From Atherinomorus stipes (Eukaryota; Chordata; Actinopteri; Atheriniformes; Atherinidae), in assembly GCA_023101725.1 (NCBI GenBank), contig JALJCO010003963.1:121251-185250 (forward strand): DNA of 64,000 bases, written 5' to 3'. The translations under genes and the position numbers were made by a program. Each line of letters begins with the position of its first letter. Positions within the stretch are counted from its first letter, which is position 1. This document shows, piece after piece, positions 34,106 to 46,154 of this stretch. The notes beneath the pieces are model-generated. The model was not told the DNA's origin and did not search any database. It saw only the letters and a list, made by a program, of their open reading frames with translations.

Positions 34106-35496
34106 AGGTGTCACAGGGTGAACAACCGGGTGCTGCCAGAGACTGGACTCTGCCCACTAGCTTGGTTTTTAGCATGCTTTTTATGGTTTTTGTGTGGTTT
34201 TAACCTTGTTTTTATTCCCAAGCTAGTGGGAGCTTGCTCCAGGTGATTGGCAGCACCTGGGGAGAAGGACCCCTCCCCTGGCTTAATTGAAGGCTGGAAG
34301 ATAAAAGCCGGTGTGCGGACAACGGAGGGGAAAGACTGAGAGCTGAGGAGACGGAGGACTGGGTCCAGGAGGTGCAGCCGGGGGAGGACATGAGTCCCCC
34401 TGCTGGGGGGCTCGAGGCAGCGGTGTGGCAGCGGTGGCGGTGAAGGCGAGGCGGTGGAGACGCGGAAGAGCGGCCCGGGAGTCGGAGGGCGGTCGCGGAC
34501 CCCACTGAGGAGGGCCTACGGCCAGAGGCGCGGCCGCCCGGGGGAGTGACCGCCCGGGCCAGAGAGCAGCGGGGGAGCCTATGGTCAGGAGGGCGGCTGC
34601 TGGGAGGAGCAGCCGCCGTGGACCCGGGACGGGTGGAAGCCGAGAGAGACGCCGGCCACTGCCAGCCCTGCAAGCCCCTTTTTATCCTTTTTGTTTTATT
34701 ACTTTTTAGGTGGACTTTTAGGTTTATTTAAGGACTTTTTAGTAGGAGTTTTATTTATTTTATTTCTTTATATTTTTCTTTAATAAAGCTTTTATTTCTT
34801 TTAACCACCACCTACTGGCGACGGTCTGTCATTCTTTCCCCCTCCTCCTGCAGTCGCCGGTATCGATAAAGAACCACCCCGTGACATATGGATTACAGAA
34901 GAAAAACAACTCCAGCCATTGGGTTGCCAGGCTCGCCGTTATATATATATATATATATAAATAAATATGGTGACCAGCAGACTGCACCATGCCCAACATG
35001 TAATGCAGAGGTTTTTATAACTGACAGCAAACGTTAGCCACGTTAGGAAGTGAGCTAGCTTACTGATCCAGGAGAAAATTGCCATTTCTGGGATTTGATG
35101 TTGAGGAAAATGTTTATGTGGGTCCATCTAGTGTAGCTTCACCTAAATTTACTCCAGTTGTTGCTCTTCTCAGGTCACTCCTCCGCAGAGACGGATAACA
35201 TATCGCCGGGCTCTGAAGCAGCTGCTGGACCTGCCGACTCCACTGTTTCCCTGTACCAGCCTAGCTGAGCCCAACATACTGTTGTCACAAAGAGATTGTA
35301 TCTGGCAACCCGCAATGGCGTGTATCGGCTTGTTGATTTAAACACAGCTCAATTGTTAAACCTGTTAAAATTGATTTTACGTTTATTTTCAGGATAAATA
35401 TAATTTTTTTCTGTAATGCTGTACTTTCATTCTGCACCCCTGCAAACGCCTCATGGAGGTAATATTTTTTAAATAAAAACGTTCCATATTTAACCC
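34106..35496 (+). mobile_element. TTAA element family A/B/C, copy A, inside family D
   Basis: The right end CCATATTTAACCC is followed by TTAA (35497-35500). The left end is only AGG after a TTAC (34102-34105, decayed TTAA) before an LTR interrupts it. The interior from 34887 matches copy C (53561-54661), including CAACTCCAGC and GTTTATGTGGGTCCAT words. It inserted into a TTAA of the family D copy that encloses it. Confidence 0.8.
34109..34886 (+). mobile_element. Solo LTR (probable)
   Basis: Begins TGTCACAGGGTG and ends CACCCCGTGACA, a 5'-TG...CA-3' unit with a short inverted terminal match. It carries a TATA-like AGATAAAAGCC (about 34300), a GC-rich middle, and AATAAA at about 34782, in the order expected for U3-R-U5 on the plus strand. 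No internal retroelement coding region flanks it, so it is a solo LTR. No matching target duplication is left. The host TTAA element has lost some bases at the junction. Confidence 0.6.
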
Positions 35497-35907
35497 TTAA
35501 TCCACTCACAGCCAACTCCTTCTGCGGTGTAAAACATCCACACTGCAAACGTCATCGCCTCCAAGACTTCATTCACATCTGTAGTTTTTTTTTTGGTGCA
35601 GCAGCAGTTAGTCTGTCAGCCATATTTGTTTACAGTGAGTGGTGCAGGACAGTGAGAGGGGAGGGAGACAGAGACAGACATGAAGTCATCTGATTGGTTC
35701 TCTCTGTATGGGGAATGACCAATTCCTGCCATTCGGTGTGAATGGCAGGAGTTGGTCAGAGTTTTGACAGAACTGCAGCTCTCACAGAGGTCTGACTTTT
35801 TTCCTTCTTTATATGAATACATGATGAGATACTGTCAGGATGGAAGGACCATTTCACCCAGTAGAACAGAAAGCGTTTGTGAGCAGGATTACCAACTCTG
35901 GCTTTAA

Positions 35908-36974
35908 CAAGGTGGAAAAAAAACAGATGAAGAGGTCAAATCATCTGAAGCAGGTGTGCTAGTGGAGGAGGGGAAACATGTAAAACATCCAGGACCATCG
36001 GGACCAGGACTGAGAAGCACTGCAAAGGCTACAATATACTTCTCCGACTGCGTAACCATGGAGACCCCTCCAGCCCTCATAGTTCTCCGTCATGGTGCCG
36101 GATACACAGTGCAGTTTCCCGCCCGATCAGTAGGGGTCGCCACCCATGACTGGCGTAGTCATATGATGCTGATGGTCAGTAACCCGTTGGTTATTCTGCT
36201 TCTGGCTGCAGTGAGCAACGGCGTCCGAGAGAGAAACTGTTGTTGCTGCAGCTGAACAGCATTGAAACTGATACTTTTGATGCAGAAATGGTGATGATGG
36301 GGAGATTTTTGTATTTCCTCACTTCTTCGGTCAAACATTCTTTGGTTGGACTCATCTCCACGTCTTCATAGGCTAGTCGGGTTAAAAATGGTGCTGCCAG
36401 TGTTTACGTTGTGATAGACCAATCACAGCCCTTACAGTCTGCTGTCCCTGGTTGGAGTGACGGACACTTCGCAAAAATAGCGTCCGGAGACGATGGAGAG
36501 GCTCTCCGCTGGCGTAGAGGGCTCTCAGTAACCTACGTAGAGCACTTTACAGACAACTATAAATTAGCCTTAAGCCCCCACTTGACTTTGTAGGGAATTT
36601 TATTTGTTGGAGAAACTCAGCAGCTCAAGTTTCTCAGCATGTTGGCAGAACCTGATTCAGAAGATGCAGACCAACGGGGAACAACAACGAAAGACCCCAT
36701 GTGACCAGAAGGATCAGTAGAGGAAATGTATCCATATTCGGGCAACCTGCAGTGTCACGTGCACTTTAAAATCGTGTGACGTTGTTCAGCACTCTGCAGG
36801 CTAAAACTACATCCTGATTGATGGTGTTCTCCTTCTGGTCTGAGATCAACAGCATTCTTATTTAGTTTTTATTTTATTAGTCTTATCATGTACCTTAATG
36901 TCCATCCATTATTATTTTTAAATTATTTTCTGTTATTACTTCTTGTCATTTTCATGTTATCGTGTTGGTCTGTT
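35908..36974. other. Intergenic / unassigned repeats
   Basis: No recognisable gene. The open frame at 35956-36255 has no known domain. Confidence 0.4.
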
Positions 36975-37080
36975 TGGAGACTAAGGATGGAAATTAGCTC
37001 TGCTGTAATCCTGCACATGTATATTTTCTGTGTACGTTGATGTGCACGTCCCTTATTAAATGGATAAAATCAAAAGATAA
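36975..37080 (+). repeat. Dispersed repeat tail (also at 11460-11566, reversed)
   Basis: Includes a GGATGGAAATTAGC stretch, then AATCCTGCA, and a terminal CCCTTATTAAATGG-like segment. The same features in reverse lie inside the 11-bp minisatellite at 11.5 kb. It resembles a retroposon 3' tail. Confidence 0.55.
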
Positions 37081-37190
37081 AAGAAAGTTCTAGAAGAGCC
37101 GTAGAGACAGACAAACTTTTACATAAATATCAAAATCACACACAAAAGGTTTCAAAGCACTTAATTTGAAAACAGTGAATGGTCATACGA

Positions 37191-37284
37191 CATTCAGTTC
37201 AATTCAGTTCAGTTCAATTCAATTCAATTCAATTCAATTCAATTCAATTCAATTCAATTCAATTCAATTCAGTTCAGTTCAGTT
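37191..37284. repeat. (AATTC)n pentanucleotide microsatellite
   Basis: AATTC units with AGTTC variants at both edges. Confidence 0.97.
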
Positions 37285-37341
37285 AATCCAGCACCCAGTT
37301 CATTCCCTGGGATGTGCGTGAGTCTACTGTTCATCACGCAT

Positions 37342-37680
37342 TTGGCATCGTATTGGGACCTTAGCTAGCAGTCCTCACTCTCTGATAACAACAACAGCAG
37401 CAGCTTTTGCGTGTTTTTGTCCTTAGAAATGGTCCGTCATTTCCATTTTTAGTTTTTTTGGGCCACAATATAGATCAGCGCCACCTGCTGTCGTGGCAAC
37501 ATTATATTTTGTGCATGCACAGAACAGAAGGTACACCCAGGTCTGGAGTCTGTTCAATGTGTTCTTGGGCACTTTTCTCACCGTGTCGGTAAGACTGAAG
37601 CTGATTGATCAGCCCGACCCCATTTTCTGGTGACTACCACGGCGGTCGGCAGTCTGTCCGGTGTGTCTCTGCCCTTAGAT
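37342..37680 (+). repeat. Dispersed repeat copy 2
   Basis: Collinear with 14930-15245 and in the same orientation, with small indels. Function and family unknown. Confidence 0.75.
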
Positions 37681-38110
37681 GTTTTCTCTGCTTGATGCTG
37701 CCAATGATCTGACCCTTCTCAGACAGACTAGCATCTTTTCCACCACCATGGATGTGTCTTTCCACATGGTTGTTTAGGAAATGAGAAGCAACTCATTGAA
37801 CCAGTTGGGGTTACATAACTTGTTGCCAGCTGAAAGATAATCTGCCATGTAGTAATTATCCAATAGGAGGGTCCTACATATTTGCTCAGTGAATTCCATG
37901 TGGACACTTTTTTTGGGCCAGGCAGTGTATTTGGCACAGTGGTGCTCAGTGTAAGTCATGGCGTGCAGTGCATGCCATGCCATGCAGCTAGGAATGCTGA
38001 GTTATAGAATGTATAGAAAATAAATTACTCCAGTTCTTCCTGAAGTCAACAACCATCTCATATGTTGTGTTTATGTTGAAGATGAGCTGATTGTTTCTGC
38101 ACCATCTCAC

Positions 38111-38468
38111 CAAGTGACTCAGGTGGTAGAGCAGGTCGGCCAATGATCAAAGGATCAGCGGTTCGAATCCCGATCCCCCAGCCATATGTTGTTGTGTCTT
38201 TGGGCAAGACACTTAACCCTCCTTGCCTCTAATGGGCAGACTGGTGTCATACACCGCTGGTGTATGAATGCGTGTGAAGTTCCGGTGGTGGTCGGAGGGG
38301 CTGTAGGCGCAAAATGGCTGCCACGCTTCCGTCAGTCTGCCCCAGGGCAGCTGTGGCTACTTATGTAGCTTCCCATCACCAAGTACGACTGAGGAATGAA
38401 AGAATAATGGACCGACTGTAAGCGCTTTGAGTACCTTGAAAAGCACGATATAAATCTTATCCATTATT
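38111..38468 (+). mobile_element. tRNA-derived SINE
   Basis: The head has a tRNA-like A box region (GTGACTCAGGTGGTAGAGC) and a B box (GGTTCGAATCCC, about 38160) with normal spacing. A body of about 200 bp follows. The tail includes AAGCGCTTTGAGTACCTTG and an ATATAAATCTTATCC end, the type of LINE-related tail used for trans-mobilisation. This is the usual layout of fish tRNA SINEs. Full length or nearly so, plus orientation. Confidence 0.88.
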
Positions 38469-39838
38469 AAGTGACTGACCAGAAATGGTGAGTGCAGTAC
38501 CTTGGGGTGCTTCAGTGCTGCTGACCTCCATCTCAGACACACTGTGGTCTGTTTGGTAACTGGTCAAATATTCAGGTGGTGGGGCAGGAATTCACCTGGA
38601 ACTGATGGAGCTTCTCACATACTGTAACAAAGCAGCTGAATCGTATTAAAAACACTTTGGAAATCAAAGAACATGACCCTCAAAGTGCTGCCTGATTGGT
38701 CCAGATAAGAGTCAGATCTCTGAAGCAGGAAGATGATGGTGCTTCCAACCTCACCAGCTTTATGATGTGCAAACTGGAATGGATCCTGAGATGTTGACTG
38801 CTTATTGAGGTGATCCAATGACAGTTTCTGCAGGAATTTCATGATGTGAGGACAACTGGTCTGTAGTCATCTGGCTCTGATAGTTTATAAAGACATAAGA
38901 GGAGGACAAAGAAAGACAGCGATAGGAGGAAGACAAAGATGCAAAGAAACTCCAGGTATTTACATCCGCTTTTGTTTGATCGCAATGTCTTGTCTTCATG
39001 TTGTTGCTGCCAGCTGAGAAATGTTTTACAATAATGCAGTGTGAAATCTGAATGATGGCCATTATATACAGTGTCCTTTTGGTTGTGATTGGAGGGGCCC
39101 TTCAAGACTTTGTGCCCAGGAGCCCCTGCTTCCTTAATCCAGGCTTTGCATGCACGGGACATAGTGCTCATGGACCCGGTGTAAAGTCTGGGTCATACAG
39201 CGTTGGTGTGGTTGATAAAATCTGGGGTGAAACATGGGAGGAAGAAATTCTTATGAAAATGCTCAAAGATGGACGGTTTCAAAATCAGGAAGAACACTTA
39301 AGTGCAAAGATGGAATTATTTTTTTTTCTACGGTGTTTTGTTAATTGTTAAACCTTAAGGTACAGTATGTAACATATCAAAGATCAATTGCAGAGAAATG
39401 TGACATATGCTGTAATTCAAAACTGTGTTTCTATTGATGTGTAATCACTACACTACAATACCTGTTATGTTTATTTTCTTAGAATGAGTCATTTATATCT
39501 ACTTGCTGGGTTGTGCACATATGGAGGCTGCCATATTTGTTCCACCATTTTTACTACGGTGTCCCTGAAAGGACAGAACAATTTGTGTGAAGTAAGAACC
39601 CTCTGAATTTTAAAATTGCTGTACCAGCTTTATTTAATGGGAGTTAGAGATTGTTTGGAATGAGCAATGCTGTAAAAGATATTAAAAGTAGTTACTCATA
39701 GTCCAGTCATAGCTACAACTGAGACCACTGGATCCACTCACATATGAAAACATCTTTATGTCTGAGAAAATTTTGGCCACTAATGCCACCATACGTTCAC
39801 AGCAGTGCTGGAATATGAAGTCATTTGAAAGAAAACAT
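38469..39838. other. Intergenic, decayed repeats
   Basis: Minus-strand frames at 38615-38842 and 38802-39171 include a short FQSVFNTIQ-type stretch that may be a very decayed LINE reverse-transcriptase remnant. It is too eroded to call. Confidence 0.35.
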
Positions 39839-39840
39839 CA

Positions 39841-40444
39841 GCCGTGCCTCAAACCGTGCACTTGCCTGAGTGCACTGGAAATCAGTGCACAGTGCACACT
39901 GTGTACTTCATCTGTAGTGCACACTATTGTTGCTAAATGCTGACCTGAATAGAGCACTGCACTTACAGGAAGTGACGGCCGAGCATTGACCGCTAACATA
40001 AGCTAACTCTACTGAGCTGGTATAACCGTGGCCTCAAACAAATGACCAGATCATAACTGTCATCAGGGAGTGAACCGCTTGGTGGCATGCCACAATATAC
40101 ATTGGTAATTATGTCTGAATAATTTCATAAACGTTAATTAAATAATACTGCCTCCGATGCAGCAGCGGTCGCCACCGCTTCATTCACCGTCATTACTCAG
40201 CTCTGAAAACCAGCGCCATTAAGTTGAAAACAGTTAGAAAGTCCTGCCTCTTCAGCTGCGTCAGCAAGATGGCGTCCATTTGGTGCGAGTAGTGTGCTTC
40301 GTTTTGCACTTCATTTTTGGCCAATATTAGGGCAACTTCCCGGTATTTTCAGAGCACTGAATTTGGCTTACATGACAGCATGAACGCACTACACACTCAA
40401 AAATAGTGTTTGAAGTACTCAAGTGTGCGGTTTGAGACACAGCC
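39841..40444. mobile_element. MITE with GCCGTGCCTCAAACCG ends
   Basis: The left end is GCCGTGCCTCAAACCG and the right end in reverse is GGCTGTGTCTCAAACCG, with further inverted similarity around GTGCACTT. ATCA is adjacent to both ends (39837-39840, 40445-40448). The interior has no transposase frame. Superfamily uncertain. Confidence 0.65.
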
Positions 40445-40511
40445 ATCATCTCTTTTAAATGCTCGTCTTTACCACTAGATGTCAGTAATTCTTACATACT
40501 GTAGGCTACCT

Positions 40512-41475
40512 TTAAAGGTTGAATATGGAACATTTTAATTAAAAGCTAGATTAAAAAAAATATATATATACCTCCATGATTCTTTTAGAGGGGTGACGCA
40601 TTTCCTAGAAAAATTATATTTAGCCTGAAAATAAATATAAAATAAATTTTAAACAGGGTTGACAATGGCATTATGTTTACATCAACAAGCCAATACATGC
40701 CGCTTTTGCGGGTTGCCAGATACGATCTCTGTGTGGCAACAGTATGTTGGGCACAGTTAGGCTACAAGGAAACAGTGGAGTCGGCAAGTCCAGCAGCTGC
40801 TTCAGAGTCCGTCTCTCAAGAGTAGTGACCTGAAAAGAGCAAAAACTGGAGTAAATTTAGGTGAAGCTACACTGGATGGCTCCACATAAACATTTTCCAC
40901 GGCATCAAACACTGAAATGCTATTGTTAACTCTCAGTTATAAACTGCTGTACAATTGTGACAGTGGGGTCCTGTCACTATGCCTCCGACTGATCATGTGC
41001 ACTGGCTACTTGGCCACAGGGATGTCCCTATGGGTGGGAGCTGGGGTCGCCCGCCCGGGCCCTCTGTTGCGTCCTTGCACAGGTTGAGTGTAGATGTGAA
41101 GCGGAACGGCAGGATATAAGGGGAGCTGGAGAGCACAAGGACATGCTTGTGAAAAGAGGGGGAGAGATGTGACAGTGTGGTCCTGTCACTATGCCTCTGA
41201 CTGATCATGTGCCTTGGCCACTGGGATGTCCTTTGGCTGAATGGTCAGCGTGCATGACTTTCACCCGGGAGTCTGGGGTTCAAAGCCCGCCTGGGCCCTC
41301 CGTTGCGTACCTTGCCACACAATATTTGTTGGACATGATGCAGGCTGCCAGTCACTTACTGTATTAGCAGTTAGTCTGGCAACCAAACGGCTGGAGTTGT
41401 TTTTCTGTCATTGCAACTACAACCTGGACACACGTGATGTTGCTTCTCTATTTGTGTTCCATATTCAACCTTTAA
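40512..41475 (-). mobile_element. TTAA element family A/B/C, copy B
   Basis: Perfect terminal repeats AGGTTGAATATGGAACA at the left and, in reverse, AGGTTGAATATGGAACA at the right. The element (40516-41471) is flanked by TTAA (40512-40515, 41472-41475). The interior is the reverse of copy C. A 380-bp tRNA-like segment was inserted near 40957. Its right TTAA is also the left TTAA of the adjacent family D copy 2. Confidence 0.88.
40957..41330 (+). mobile_element. tRNA-like SINE pair nested in copy B
   Basis: Two direct copies, starting GTGACAGTGGGG (40957) and GTGACAGTGTGG (41169), 212 bp apart. The second retains an A box (TGGCTGAATGG, 41234) and a B box (GGTTCAAAGCCCG, 41277) at tRNA-like spacing. 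In the first this part has an internal deletion. It could be a SINE, or a tRNA-like part of a larger retroposon. Confidence 0.55.
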
Positions 41476-42087
41476 AGCTAGGGTTGGCAAAACGGTTCGA
41501 GCAAACGACATTTTTAAAACAAGAAACACACTACCCGAAACCACGCCTTCAGAGCGCAGGGTCGTGTGTGCGCCGATGTTTTAGGAGCAGGTTAACGATA
41601 ACAGCCGAATGGATAGCTTGATAGTAAACAGCTGACAAACCACGTTTCTTAAAGTTTTAATCCACTCACCTCCAACTCCTTCTGCGGTGTAAAAAGTCCT
41701 CACTGCAAACGTCAACGCCTCCAAGACTTGATCCTTATCTGTTTTTTTGTTTGGTTTGGCACAGCAGCAGTTAGCAGTCCGTTAGCTACATTTGTTTACA
41801 GTGAGCGGCACACAGAGCGGGTCACGTGGGGACCAGGTGGGGGAAGGTGAGAGGGGAGGGACAGAGACGAGACATAAAGGCATTGATTTGTTCTTTCTAC
41901 ATGTTGCGAATGACCAATTCCTTTCTTTCCGTTGGCAGTTTTTACAGACCTGCAGCTCTCACAGAGGTCTGAATGTTTCCCTCCTTTTTATGAATACATG
42001 ATGTGTTGATACTGTCAGGATGGAAGGACCATTTCACCCTGTAGAACAAAAAGTGTTTCCAAGCAGGATTACCAACTCTGGCTTTAA
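41472..42087 (+). mobile_element. TTAA element family D, copy 2 (uninterrupted)
   Basis: Runs from AGCTAGGGTTGG (41476) to CCAACTCTGGCT (42083), with TTAA at 41472-41475 and 42084-42087. At 608 bp it serves as the reference for the interrupted copy at 33888-35903. No coding frame of note. Confidence 0.88.
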
Positions 42088-42089
42088 TA

Positions 42090-45039
42090 ATGAAGTTTGG
42101 TTATTTTGGGGATATTGAAACAAAACAAAAAAACAAAACAAAAAAAAAAAAAACTATTGGCAAATTAATGCAGAATTGCACCTTTTGTGTCAGGATAGGT
42201 TGATAACAGCTCTCTAATAGACAACCCCACATGATATTCACACTTCACCATAATTCTTTTTGGATGTTTCTGTAATTCTGCCTCCTGGTCTGCAGTCCGC
42301 TCCTGAAACACCAGCCCTGACTCACCGGCTTCACCTACAAAACAAGCTACAGTGTCAGTGACGAAGGCAGGAAACCTGAGCGAGGCCTATTGTCCTGGTG
42401 AAGCCACGGCCCTCCAGAGGGTCCCCAGCACCCGCTCATCAAATATACATCACCGGCCTCCGCTGGGACAGCGGCAGGCGGGACGACAAAGTGCAGGGAG
42501 TACAGCTGGGATGGGAGGAGAGCCTGTCAGAGAGAAGGAAGGCAAACTCTTTTTGCAAGAAAAAGTCATCAGTTTGAGAACTTGCACTCATGCTTGCAGC
42601 ATCAGCTTTAAGGATTAAACGTTACTGACAATAGTGAAGTGAGGTTATGAAAATATTTTAATTCAATTTTGATCAGAAGTAAAAAGTTGAATTTCCCTTC
42701 TGGGATAAATAAAGTATTTTTCATTTCATTTTATTCCAAGACTGTTTCAGAAAATGTGAGACAGGCTGAGTGTATTTTCTTTGAACTGGCTGTATGACGA
42801 CTTTCTGCTGGGTCTCTTCTTCTTGGAACAAAGCCTCGCTTCTATGAATAGTTAATAGAATTCTCATTTAGCTGGACAGGGATGTGGTGACTGAAGGTCA
42901 CAACAACTTCATTCTCAAATCATGTGCCTGTTGAACCCTGTAATCCTTTGGAATTGAAGTCTTTCATAATACAATAGTTTGCCCTTTTAGGAAGAAATGA
43001 GGACCACACACTTGGCAGTAAACCAAGCTCATCTGAATAAATTCCCATACATCTGTAAACGCTCCCCTAGAAGAGTCACTTCTTATCAACATGTTCAGTG
43101 TTAAAACCAACCCAGAGAGTTTCCATGTTTGCAACATAAATTTCATCATCTGCACTAGTCTCCAAGCACCCAGCAGGTCCACCTGGCACAGACCATGTGC
43201 AGCACAAGCATAACTGCTGACTGCATTTGGATCAATCTCAACACAAAAATATGAAATAAACAATAACAGAAAACAACACGGACTGTGGTCGAGAGGAGAG
43301 ACGACATCTTATCACAGTGGTTCACAAACTTTTTCTGCAAGGCCCCCTTTTCATTGGAAATTATGTCGAGCCCCCCATCCCACCTCCATCCCAAATTTTT
43401 ACCATGAGACACATGAAAAAATGCACTACATTTGGGAGGGGGCCAATGCCTTTTGTTGAGTCATCATCTTTGAATGAAATTGGGTTCACTACCATACGCT
43501 GTGATTAATGAAAAGCTAAAATATATAAATATTATACCTCAGCTGTGAAAGTAATAGGGCTGAAAAAACATCCGCCAACCATCACTGCATTCTGTGTGTT
43601 TTTCATTTGTCTATTGGCTCGTCAATCACTCTTACAACCGTCGTAGCAGTGATTGACGTCAATTCAACGGGTAATAGGCAATACTTATCAATGAGAGTGA
43701 TTGATTGGTGAGAGTAATACTGCGTGCTGGAAGCTGCGCATTCTCGTCTTGTCTCGTTACCTGATGTTGGCAGCATCCAGACTCAGTCACCGAAACCAAA
43801 CAGCACAGAGGACAGGTGTGTATGAAGAGAGCAGCCTCCTGAGGGAGGTTGCTGAGCTGCCTTTAAAGCAGAGCTTGTAGCTGCAACTCATTGCAGCAAT
43901 CAGGACGAGCCAGTAGGAAGAAGACTGCATCCACTCCCTAATCAGCCCTCATCAGGCAATTGACAGGGGAAAAAGGGCAGAGTGCCTGCACGTAACAGCA
44001 ACCAAGTGATATTTCATCCAATAGGTTTACAGATGACATTTCAATCGTAAACGTTCATAGTACTCAACATTTCTGGGTTCAAGTAATTTCCACTAGAATA
44101 TTAGTCAAGAAACAACCTTTGAAAAACTTCAAGAGACTGTACGAACCTAAACGCTGCATAGTAACATAAGTATAATCGCCATAAGCCCGCATCATTAATT
44201 TGGAAAAAAACACTATAAACATTCCCTTTGGGCTAAAATATGTTTATTGCTTTAAACAACACGTTTTCTGTCCGCTGTCACAACTGTCATGAAGTTTGAA
44301 CATACAGCTGAAGAAAATGAGACGTGTCAGTCTTCTGAAACAGATGGATCTATGATCTTCAGAAAATGTTTTTCAGACCCACGACTTTAGCTCTGCCTCT
44401 CAGCCCATCCAGGTCAAGGAACAACTTTTGAAAACTTCAACTTCAACTTAAAGTGCTGATGACACGTTTTTGCCATTTTTTGCCATGTTTTATCAGACCA
44501 AAACGTTCTTCATGATGATCTATGTAACAGAAACAAGCGCAGCTGCATAGATGAGTTATTAGAAAACGTCACTGCTTTTCAGCACATCTGACCAGACTGT
44601 GGCGCTGTGAGCAGAAACCGGACGTGACGTCTGCCAGAGAGTCTTCGCAGCTTATTTAACATTGAAGTCAATTGAAGTCAATTTCTTCATTGCGGTTTTT
44701 AAGTTCCTTTTCCAGTTTTATGGACAAACAGTAACGACTCAGCCTTCAAATTGTATTGACAGTTAATGTTTAAAAGCTCATAAGTGCAGCGTTAGTTTAT
44801 TTAGGTTTCCTACAGATTTAGAATTTTATTTTGAAGAGGATAAAGAAGCAGGTCGGAGTCGGACTCACTGGGAAACAGTAGCCAGCAGTCTGCTCGTCTC
44901 TCCTGTCTTCGTCTGTTTACTGGAGCTTCAGCCACCAAAGTGTTGAGACTTCTAACGCTATGAAGCTGCGATAACCTCCTCTGGAATTGATGTCATACAG
45001 CTACTGATCGACAGACAGCTGGTTATATGCGGCTCGGTT
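42090..45039. other. Intergenic; hAT-like fragment at about 43316-43500
   Basis: CAGTGGTTCACAAACTTTTTC at 43316 followed by a GCCCCC-rich part resembles the left end of a common fish hAT element, but I cannot find its partner end. Elsewhere no gene or clear structure is seen. Confidence 0.35.
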
Positions 45040-46154
45040 ATCAGATCCAGTGATGGGAATAACGGCGTTAGAAATAAACGCCGTTACTAACGGCACTACT
45101 TTTTCAGTAACGGGTTAATCTAACTAATTACTAAGTCTATCATCACAACGCCGCCGTTACTGGCCTTCACTGACGGCGCGTTACTATTGTTATGTGAGAT
45201 TCATTTTTGTTCCTAATGAACAGATGTTTCACTTTTTTAGGACTATATTGTGCTGCTGCTCTCGCAGAGAGGAGGCGGAGTGATACGCAAATACCTGGAG
45301 ACACTCGCCCATACACTCAGCAGTAACCTGCGGTCTCCAGGGCTGCAGACACGTGCCTCTCCACACACATGCATGTTTGAGTAAAAAGGTTGCTGTGAGA
45401 CCTGCGGATGTATACAGGGAATACAGCGTCACCAACCTGACAGACGCAGCGATTACGTCCAGTTTAAGAAGAAAACAGCATCATAGTTCCAGTAACACGT
45501 TTCCCTGAATTATATCTTTCACCCATGACCCGGATTCAGTTCATAATATGAAAGATATATTACATTGGATCTGTCTTCATCTGACCGGAGCGGTACAGAA
45601 ACAGTGATGATGATGATGATGAAGGACTGTCATTGCAAACCCCAGTCAATCTGCGCAGCCAAACACACGTGCGCACAACGGGGAGAATTATAAACTGGAA
45701 TCAGAACACACATCAGTTTCCCTCAGAGATAAAATAAAAAACGAACATGATGAGAAACGGTGATTAGTTCGTGTTTCTTCGTGTGTTTGGCCGTCATAAC
45801 CACATGAAGCTCCTGAGGAGGAGACGGAGCCACAACATCCATCAGTCTGTGTCCATGATTTTTCTGTTAGTAATTTATTCTGTATAGTTTCCATTGATTT
45901 CATTCATTAGTCAGATCTGATATTCACTTTTATATTAATTCAACATAAAGATTAATTTAATAGATTAGTTGAGATTAATTTAAAAATACATCTAGAGGAA
46001 CATTAAAGAGTAACGGAAAAATTACCTTTCCAAGTAATTAGTTATTTTTCTAAAGCTGTAACTCAGTTACTAACGCCATTACTTTTTTGGAGAAGTAATT
46101 AGTAACTATTATTAATTACTTTTTTAAAGTAATGTTCCCAACACTGATCAGATC
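45040..46154. mobile_element. hAT-type non-autonomous element with perfect 8-bp duplication
   Basis: The element at 45048-46146 is flanked by ATCAGATC on both sides (45040-45047, 46147-46154). The ends are CAGTGATGGGAATAAC and, in reverse, CAGTGTTGGGAACATTAC. The second is a widespread fish hAT terminus. The interior has many TAACG and AGTAAT words but no transposase frame. Length 1099 bp. Confidence 0.92.

Larger units (their letters stand above)
33884..35907 (+). mobile_element. TTAA element family D, copy 1, interrupted
   Basis: The ends are AGCTATGGTTGG (33888) and, in reverse, AGCCAGAGTTGG (35903), each abutting TTAA (33884-33887, 35904-35907). The sequence matches the uninterrupted copy at 41476-42083, up to 34105 and again from 35497. 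The 1.39 kb between is a later insertion at an internal TTAA. piggyBac-like non-autonomous element; no transposase frame. Confidence 0.85.

Noticed and set aside
34212..34673. 153-codon minus-strand frame
   Set aside because: Lies wholly within the GC-rich middle of the probable LTR; Ser/Pro/Arg-rich composition is what GC-rich non-coding sequence gives.
44450..45039. Possible further TTAA element starting at about 44450
   Set aside because: A TTAAAGTGCTGATGAC-like left end is suggestive, but no matching right end could be found on either side of the hAT insertion.
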